Assembly: GCA_964466745.1 (NCBI GenBank)
Contig: CAYXOX010000011.1
Span: forward strand, 1 to 45,039
Direction: 5' to 3'
Source of the DNA: CAYXOX01 sp964466745
GTDB taxonomy: Bacteria > Pseudomonadota > Alphaproteobacteria > Rhodobacterales > Rhodobacteraceae
Length of the DNA stretch: 45,039 nt
In this document: positions 39,844-45,039 of the stretch, in pieces
Layout of the letters: the number at the start of each line of letters is the position of its first letter
Position numbering within the stretch: the first letter of the stretch is position 1
The notes under the pieces: generated by a model
Seen by the model: only the letters and a program-made list of their open reading frames with translations
Told to the model about the DNA's origin: nothing
The model's database searches: none
Translations under genes and position numbers: made by a program

Positions 39844-41064
39844 TTAAAGCTGATCTAGGGCAGCGATCAGCCGGTCAAGCTCGGCTTCGCTGGTGTAGTG
39901 CAGGCAGCTCAGGCGCAGCACGCCCTTGTCGGCATCCACGCCCATGGCGTGAAGCGGCCCGGAGGCGTGAAAATCGCCGGCGCCCGCCATGATCCCCCGT
40001 TCGGCGAGCGCCCGCGCCGCGGCCTTGGCCGATCCCGGCAGCACGATGGCGAAGGTCGAAACCCGGTCGCGGGCCCGGCGCGGGCCGAGCAGGCGCCAGT
40101 CCGAGCGCCCCCCGAGATAGTCGAGCAGGGGCTCGGTGAGTTCGCGCTCGTGGCGCAGGAAGAGATCGGCCACCACCTCGGTCCGGGCGGTGGCATCGCG
40201 GCCGGCCTTGTAGTGCCGGTCGTAGATGGCGTCGATGTAATCCGCGATCCCCGCGCATGCGGCGATGCTTGCATGGTCTGCGCCGCCGATCCCGAGCCGT
40301 TCAACGGGGACGGGTGTCTCGCACTCGAAGCCCTGCGCCGGAAGCTCCATCGCCAGCGAACGCCGCAGGTACATCAGGCCCTGGTGCGGGCCGAAGGTCT
40401 TGTAGGCCGAGACGAGGTAGATGTCGGGCATCAGCTTGGAGAGGTTGGGCAGGCCGTGCGGCGCGTAGCTCACGCCATCCACGCAGCTTACCGCACCGGC
40501 GCGCCGGATGACGCGGCACAGGCTGGCCACGTCGTTGATCTCGCCCACAACGTTCGACACATGGGGAAAGCACACCAGCCGGACCCGTTCGTCGAGAAGC
40601 GGCAAAAGATCCGATTCCGACAGATGGCCCGTTTCGGGGTCTATCGGCCAGCTGCGGATCTCCACGCCCCGGCGCGCCAGCCGCCGCCAGTGGCCCGCGG
40701 TCGCCTCGTGATCCTGCTCGGACAAAACGATGGCGTCGCCGGGGCCCAGCCACTCGGCGAAGGCGTTGGCCAGCACGTAGCTGTTGGCCGTGGTCGAGGC
40801 CCCGAAGACCAGCTCGTCGGGGGCGACCCCGAAGGCGCGGGCGAGCCTGTCGCGCGCCTCGCCGATCTCCTCGGCCGCCAGCACGGAAGCGGGAAAGGGC
40901 CAGTCGGGCTGAACCTTGCGCTCCTTGTAGAACCGGCTCAGCCGCCAGACGACATGGCGGCAGGTGAAGCTGCCGCTGGCACTTTCGAAATTCGCCCAGT
41001 CACGCAGGCTCGGCTCCCGAAAAGCGGGGAACAGGGCGCGAGCGTATTCGGTGTCCAATCGCAT
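39844..41064 (-). CDS. Class V aminotransferase/cysteine desulfurase-like PLP protein
   Basis: A 406-residue fold-type I PLP enzyme. FGASTTANSYVLANAFAEWL gives the phosphate-binding start; LSEQDHEATAGHWRRLARRG, PHVSNVVGEIND, VSCVDGVSYAPHGLPNL (Asp for the pyridine nitrogen) and YLVSAYKTFGPHQGLMYLR with the PLP lysine follow. The C-terminal small domain ends with LRLSCLHYTSEAELDRLIAAL. The catalytic Cys loop of true cysteine desulfurases was not recognised, so the reaction is open (desulfurase, lyase or transaminase). No ribosome-binding site is seen before ATG 41064. A perfect 18-bp palindrome ends 7 bases upstream of the start, which suggests tight transcriptional control. Confidence 0.85.
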   Translation of the reverse strand: MRLDTEYARALFPAFREPSLRDWANFESASGSFTCRHVVWRLSRFYKERKVQPDWPFPASVLAAEEIGEARDRLARAFGVAPDELVFGASTTANSYVLANAFAEWLGPGDAIVLSEQDHEATAGHWRRLARRGVEIRSWPIDPETGHLSESDLLPLLDERVRLVCFPHVSNVVGEINDVASLCRVIRRAGAVSCVDGVSYAPHGLPNLSKLMPDIYLVSAYKTFGPHQGLMYLRRSLAMELPAQGFECETPVPVERLGIGGADHASIAACAGIADYIDAIYDRHYKAGRDATARTEVVADLFLRHERELTEPLLDYLGGRSDWRLLGPRRARDRVSTFAIVLPGSAKAAARALAERGIMAGAGDFHASGPLHAMGVDADKGVLRLSCLHYTSEAELDRLIAALDQL

Positions 41065-41070
41065 ACCGAT

Positions 41071-41088
41071 TCAGCACTATAGTGCTGA
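41071..41088. promoter_or_regulatory. Perfect 18-bp palindrome at the promoter of the PLP enzyme gene
   Basis: TCAGCACTATAGTGCTGA reads the same on both strands and contains TATAGT, a good -10 hexamer. It lies 7-24 bases before the start codon, so a transcript from this -10 would have almost no leader, in agreement with the missing ribosome-binding site. A dimeric repressor bound here would cover the promoter. No regulator gene is adjacent. Confidence 0.6.
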
Positions 41089-41242
41089 CGTCGCAGGCGG
41101 ACCTGTGGCAAGTTGCCCGCGCCGCCGGCATGGCCGCGCAGCCCGGCCATTCTGCCCGAAACCCCGGCCAGCCATCCCGGGCCGATCCTGCCGCCGGTGC
41201 CGCCGGACAGCGCGCCAACCACGCAAGGCAGCACGCCGCGTC

Positions 41243-42235
41243 TCAGGATGCGCCGATCTCCACCACCACGCGCCCCTTCACCTGCCCCGCGAGGATTTCC
41301 GCGCCGAGGCGGGGCAGATCCTCGAGGCGGGCCGGCACGACCATTTCCTCCAGCAGATCCAGCGGCAGCTCGCGCGCGATCCGCCCCCATGCCTTCTGGC
41401 GCGACTCGAACGGCTGCATCACGCTGTCGATGCCCAGAAGATTGACCCCGCGCAGAAGGAACGGGATGACGGTGGCGGGCAGCGCCGCCCCTCCCGCGAG
41501 CCCCACGGCGGCCACCGAGGCGCCATGGCGCATCTGGCCGAGCACGCGTGCCAGCATCGCGCCGCCCACGGCATCAACGCAGCCCGCCCATGTTTCGCTT
41601 TCGAGCGGGCGCTTGACCGTCTCCGCAAGCTCTCCGCGCGGCACGATGCGCGCGGCCCCGAGGTGGCGGAGATAGCCCTCCTGTTCGGGGCGGCCGGTCA
41701 CCGCGGCCACCTCGTAGCCCAGGCGCGCGAGCAGGGCGGTGGCCACCGAACCGACGCCCCCCGCGGCCCCCGTGACGAGCACCTCGCCCTTGCCCGGCAC
41801 CATCCCGTGATCCTCCAGCGCCTGCACGGCGAGCATGGCGGTGAAGCCGGCCGTGCCCACCGCCATGGCCTGGCGCGTGGTGAGCCCATCGGGAAGCGGC
41901 ACCAGCCAGTCGGCCTGCACGCGGGCCTTTTCCGCATACCCGCCCCAGCGCGCCTCTCCCACGCGCCACCCCGTGAGCACCACCGGATCGCCCGGCGCGT
42001 AGCGCGGATCCTCCGAGCGTTCCACGCGACCCGCGAAATCGATGCCCGGCACATGGGGATAGTTGCGCACCAGCCCGCCGCCGGGCCCGATGCACAAACC
42101 GTCCTTGTAGTTGAGCGTGGAGTATTCCACGGCCACGGTCACATCGCCGTCCGGCAACCGGTCCTCGTCGATCTGCTGCACCGAGGCCGACGTCTTGCCG
42201 TCCTCGCCCTTCTCCACCACGAGCGCACGGATCAT
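41243..42235 (-). CDS. acuI: Acrylyl-CoA reductase AcuI-like (MDR family, YhdH type)
   Basis: A 330-residue NADPH-dependent medium-chain reductase. AcuI of R. sphaeroides reduces acryloyl-CoA to propionyl-CoA in the 3-hydroxypropionate and DMSP routes. Blocks: STLNYKDGLCIGPGGGLVRNYP, HVPGIDFAGRVERSEDP, the nucleotide motif VLVTGAAGGVGSVATALL, YEVAAVTGRPEQEGYLRHLGA and NLLGIDSVMQPFE (all in part). The first Met at 42235 follows AAAGGAAG and begins IRALVVEKG, the usual AcuI start. It is 32 bp after the DinB gene. The 154-bp gap before the PLP gene marks a separate unit. Confidence 0.92.
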   Translation of the reverse strand: MIRALVVEKGEDGKTSASVQQIDEDRLPDGDVTVAVEYSTLNYKDGLCIGPGGGLVRNYPHVPGIDFAGRVERSEDPRYAPGDPVVLTGWRVGEARWGGYAEKARVQADWLVPLPDGLTTRQAMAVGTAGFTAMLAVQALEDHGMVPGKGEVLVTGAAGGVGSVATALLARLGYEVAAVTGRPEQEGYLRHLGAARIVPRGELAETVKRPLESETWAGCVDAVGGAMLARVLGQMRHGASVAAVGLAGGAALPATVIPFLLRGVNLLGIDSVMQPFESRQKAWGRIARELPLDLLEEMVVPARLEDLPRLGAEILAGQVKGRVVVEIGAS

Positions 42236-42267
42236 CGGAACTTCCTTTCTGGTCTGGCCAGGCAGGT

Positions 42268-42774
42268 CTACACGGGCTCGGGCAAGGCGAAAAGGTCGGT
42301 CACCCAGCCTTCGGCCCCGGCAGCGGTCATCATGGCGTGGATCTGCCCCCGGTGATGGGCCTGGTGGTTGAACATGTGCGCCACGCAAAGCGCCACCGGG
42401 CGAACGATCTCGCGCCCGAGGGCCCCGGAATGCCAGCGCAGGTCGCCGGCGAGATCGAGTTGCCGCACCCGCGATGCCCAGGCGGCGATACGGCCGTCGG
42501 CACGGAACCGCGCCGCGCCCCAGGCCGCCAGCGTGGGCTCGATCGCCACGCTTTGAGGAATGCCGCCAGCGGGGCGCGGGCCGCCGTCGAGGCGCGACAT
42601 CCACACCAGATCACCCCAGAGCAGATGGTTCATCGTGGCAAGGATACTGCCGAAATGGGCCCCGCGATCCCGGCGCAACTTCGCTTCGTCAAGGTGTTCG
42701 GCGGCCTTCTTCATCTCGGCGTTCTGCCAGGCGGAATAGCTGGCCATGGTGCGGCAGTATTCGGGTGTGATCAT
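42268..42774 (-). CDS. DinB family protein
   Basis: A 168-residue four-helix-bundle protein. The first metal-ligand His is in LATMNHLLWGDLVWM, and the pair is in AHMFNHQAHHRGQIHAMM, where two His are separated by three residues as in DinB/YfiT proteins. The start at 42774 begins ITPEYCRTMASYSAWQN, typical of DinB. Such proteins are thiol-dependent transferases or unknown metalloproteins, often stress-induced. It shares the strand with acuI, 32 bp upstream of it. The function here is not known. Confidence 0.88.
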   Translation of the reverse strand: MITPEYCRTMASYSAWQNAEMKKAAEHLDEAKLRRDRGAHFGSILATMNHLLWGDLVWMSRLDGGPRPAGGIPQSVAIEPTLAAWGAARFRADGRIAAWASRVRQLDLAGDLRWHSGALGREIVRPVALCVAHMFNHQAHHRGQIHAMMTAAGAEGWVTDLFALPEPV

Positions 42775-42930
42775 TGCGGGAACGCTCCGATGGAATTGAG
42801 AACGCGGCGATTTCCCTTCGGCCACATGGGCTTGTCAAGCAAAACTCCAGTGGCGCGCGGTCGAGGCTTTCCGAGGGTCTGCCGCGGGCTACCTCCCTGC
42901 TTCGTGCACGACCATGGAGAATGCGAGAAC

Positions 42931-43299
42931 ATGCTCGAGATCGTGAACCTGGCGCTGGCCCTCGTCACGGTGGTGCTGGGCTGCTTCGGCTTTCTGGCGC
43001 CGCGCTATACCATGGGCGTTCTCGATCTCGCGCCCGCCGGATCGAACATGGGGCTTTCGGAAATGCGCGCCTCGGTGGGCGGGCTCTTCGTGGCGATGGG
43101 GCTCGGGTGCCTCGCGCTCGGCGCGCCCGCCGCCTACGCGATGCTCGGGATCGCCTATGCCGGGGCGGCAGCGGGCCGGCTCGTCTCGCTCGTGGCCGAT
43201 GGACCGCCCCGCGCCAAGGCCGCGGGCTACTTCGCCGTGGAGGCGGGGCTTGCCGCCTGGCTGGTCGGGGCGAACCTGCCGGCGCTGACAGCGGCCTGA
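42931..43299 (+). CDS. DUF4345-type small membrane protein
   Basis: A 122-residue inner-membrane protein with four hydrophobic segments (about 5-22, 48-65, 66-85 and 98-118). The pattern SEMRASVGGLFVAMGLGCL, with an acidic residue and Arg before the second helix, and AGRLVSLVADG fit the DUF4345 family. The ATG at 42931 is chosen since this is where the first helix begins; GGAGA is 11 bases upstream. It is transcribed away from the DinB gene across a 156-bp gap. Function unknown. Confidence 0.75.
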   Translation: MLEIVNLALALVTVVLGCFGFLAPRYTMGVLDLAPAGSNMGLSEMRASVGGLFVAMGLGCLALGAPAAYAMLGIAYAGAAAGRLVSLVADGPPRAKAAGYFAVEAGLAAWLVGANLPALTAA

Positions 43300-43318
43300 C
43301 TTCGGCTCCCGCGCCCGA

Positions 43319-43864
43319 TCACGCCGCGCCGCGCCCCGAGGGAAGGAACTCCTGCTCGGCGAGGAACTCGGCCTCCGACATCACGCGCGAAAGCCGCTCG
43401 CGCTCGAAATCGATGTGCACGATGCGCCGGGTACGGTCGTCTTCGGCGACCCGGCGGAAGAGGAAGGACCGGTCGGTGAAGTTCTGCGGCTTCATCAGCC
43501 AGCGCACCATGCTCGCCGTCATGCCGCGGTAAGGGGCGAGGATATCGACGATCCAGAGCCGATCGCCGCTTCGCCAGTCCTCCGGCCGCAGGGGCGTGCC
43601 CGAGATCAGCCGGCGCTCCGCCTCCGGCCCCATCCATGCCCAGGTGTACATGCCCCGCGGCACGTCATCGACGCGGAAGATCCGGAACTGGCCGAGCAGC
43701 AGCGGGGGTTCGAGATACGCGCGCAGCGTGGCGACGGGCATGCGCCCGTGGCGCGGGCTGCGGAAGGCGAGGAAGGCCGTGTCGCCATAGACGCGCAGCA
43801 TGTCCGGCGAGGGCCGCTCCTCGCGCGGCAGCTCGGCGCCGGTGCTGTCGCGCCCGGCGCTCAT
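43319..43864 (-). CDS. Toxin-activating lysine-acyltransferase (HlyC-like)
   Basis: A 181-residue protein of the HlyC/RtxC family, which transfers fatty-acyl groups from acyl carrier protein to lysines. Signature blocks are FLAFRSPRHGRMPVATLRA with the catalytic-type His, LLGQFRIFRVDDVPRGMYTWAWM and DWRSGDRLWIVDILAPYRG with the conserved Asp (all in part). The start overlaps the Hint gene stop (ATGA at 43861-43864), so the two are coupled. No RTX toxin is in the window. The acyl target may be the Hint protein or a distant RTX/adhesin protein; this is not settled. Confidence 0.87.
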   Translation of the reverse strand: MSAGRDSTGAELPREERPSPDMLRVYGDTAFLAFRSPRHGRMPVATLRAYLEPPLLLGQFRIFRVDDVPRGMYTWAWMGPEAERRLISGTPLRPEDWRSGDRLWIVDILAPYRGMTASMVRWLMKPQNFTDRSFLFRRVAEDDRTRRIVHIDFERERLSRVMSEAEFLAEQEFLPSGRGAA

Positions 43865-44826
43865 GCCGCCCGCCGGACCTGCGCCGGCACGGCGGTGCGA
43901 TCCGCGAGCAGCGCGGCCTCCCAGGGCTTGAGACCCGGCCGCGCCGACGCCCAGCGGCCTGCGCCGTGTTCCAGCTCCGGAAACAGCGTCAGCAACTCCT
44001 CGTGCACCTCGGCATCCATCTCCCGCAGCGCCTGGGCGCCGGGGTGGAAGCTCTCGGTCACGGCCCCTTCGGTATAGATCAGCTCGTGCCGGTCGAAGAG
44101 CAGGTGAAAGTACTCCACCTCCCGCGCCGCGGAGTCCACCGTGACGCCACAGTCGTCGAGCAGGGCCTTGGCCGGAACGAGCACCTCCGGAGCGCCGAAG
44201 AGAAGCTCTGCGCGCCAGTCTCTCAGCAGAAGGCGGTGCTGGGGCGAGACGACGAGATCGCGCGTGGGAATACCACCGCCGAGCGCCCCGGCCCGGATGC
44301 GGACGGGCCGCAACGCCGGGTTGGCCGCCAACGCCGCCGCACCGAGCCGTCGCCGCCCGATCCAGCGGATCGCCGCCGCGGGCCCGTCGTGGGTGCACAC
44401 CCTGTCGCCGACGGCGAGGTCTTCCACAGCGATCTGCCCGGCAGGTGTTTCGATCCGGGTGCCGCGGGCCACGCAGATGACGATGGTTATGGTGACGGTA
44501 TCGAGATCGCTGTTGCCGCCGCTGCGGCCGAGCACGGTGAACGAAACGGTCTGGTCGCTACCCGTGGCGATCACGTCGGCACGGTCCGCGGTGAAGGTGA
44601 ACGTGCCGTCCACGGAATTGCCGACCAGCGTGCCGAACTGGGGCTGGTCGAGCGCCGAGAAGGTATAGCCGTTCCGTGCCTCGCTCGGCCCAGCCCCCCC
44701 GATAAGCGGCACGACGTCGAAATCCCCGCTCACCGTGGTGACGGCGGGTTGCGACACGTCGAGCGTGAACGACCAGTCGGTCACGCCACCGGCCGCGCCG
44801 GTGACCTCGCTGATGTTGTAGCCCAT
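43861..44826 (-). CDS. Hint-domain protein with N-terminal cadherin/VCBS-like segment
   Basis: A 321-residue protein. Residues 1-115 form a beta-rich segment like one VCBS or cadherin repeat (GTLVGNSVDGTFTFTADRAD). Residues 118-270 form a Hint (hedgehog/intein) domain starting at Cys118: CVARGTRIETPAGQIAVEDL, GDRVCTHDG, VSPQHRLLL and the later FHLLFDRHELIYTEGAVTES (in part). The Cys and the downstream His-containing blocks needed for self-cleavage are present. No signal peptide is evident, so export would be by a type I system. The start at 44826 is taken where the fold begins; the ribosome-binding site is weak. Similar Hint proteins are common in Rhodobacterales. Confidence 0.85.
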   Translation of the reverse strand: MGYNISEVTGAAGGVTDWSFTLDVSQPAVTTVSGDFDVVPLIGGAGPSEARNGYTFSALDQPQFGTLVGNSVDGTFTFTADRADVIATGSDQTVSFTVLGRSGGNSDLDTVTITIVICVARGTRIETPAGQIAVEDLAVGDRVCTHDGPAAAIRWIGRRRLGAAALAANPALRPVRIRAGALGGGIPTRDLVVSPQHRLLLRDWRAELLFGAPEVLVPAKALLDDCGVTVDSAAREVEYFHLLFDRHELIYTEGAVTESFHPGAQALREMDAEVHEELLTLFPELEHGAGRWASARPGLKPWEAALLADRTAVPAQVRRAA

Positions 44827-45039
44827 GACAAACCTGCTCGAAGCGCCTCTTGCGGGCGCGCGCCTCGAACGCTGCACGAACGGAAGCGCGCCGTCCAGCC
44901 CGCGCGCGCGCCGCACCCCGGGGTGTTGCAGGCGGGACGCTTGAATGCGGGCGGCGCGAGGCGTATATCTGCCGTGTCCTGCAAGGGACTATGGCGATAA
45001 ACGCGCCCGTAATAAGCGGATCGGACCCGGGGGCGGTAC

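Overview
The window is high-GC DNA from an alphaproteobacterium, most likely a member of the Rhodobacteraceae. This rests on family content and gene order: a cysK-trgB-trgA-cfa-photolyase block like the tellurite-resistance region of Rhodobacter sphaeroides, an AcuI-type reductase, a SmoE-type polyol-binding protein, a DUF5368 protein, and a Hint protein paired with a HlyC-like acyltransferase. No rRNA, tRNA, insertion sequence, CRISPR array or replication origin was seen.

Layout. (1) 1-5484: a polyol uptake and catabolism locus. A permease (cut by the window edge), a binding protein and a LacI regulator lie on the minus strand; a PfkB kinase and a GatZ/KbaZ-like protein lie on the plus strand. 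Two related operator-like sites suggest one regulon. (2) 5485-11239: a Tat-exported PhoX phosphatase behind a candidate Pho box, a methyltransferase, a 0.9-kb stretch with stacked palindromes, then a Tat-exported type II sulfide:quinone oxidoreductase with a small membrane protein. (3) 11292-34147: about 23 kb with every gene on the minus strand, many with overlapping start and stop codons. It reads as one catabolic and respiratory system. (4) 34334-42774: cysK, trgB, trgA, cfa, photolyase, a PLP enzyme, acuI and a DinB protein. (5) 42931-45039: a DUF4345 membrane protein and an acyltransferase/Hint pair.

Region 3 is the most interesting part. In order of transcription it encodes a branched-chain-type binding protein, an atypical iron-type alcohol dehydrogenase, an AraC regulator, two permeases, an ATPase, an ATPase fused to a Tm-1-like domain, a TIM-barrel partner, a 964-residue flotillin, two paralogous SRPBCC proteins, the FAD and 2Fe-2S subunits of a molybdenum hydroxylase, its large subunit split into two genes, a MoxR/VWA pair, an amidohydrolase, an MBL-fold hydrolase and an SMP-30/isochorismatase fusion. 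A plausible reading is uptake of an unknown organic compound, hydroxylation by a membrane-organised molybdenum enzyme passing electrons to quinone, then ring or amide/lactone hydrolysis. The substrate cannot be read from sequence.

A shared motif, GCATACCC-N5-TCTCA, lies upstream of both the binding-protein gene and the permease operon, and is a good candidate for the AraC protein's binding site. Starts were chosen from ribosome-binding sites, gene overlaps and where family similarity begins. All family calls are from reading motifs, without database searches.
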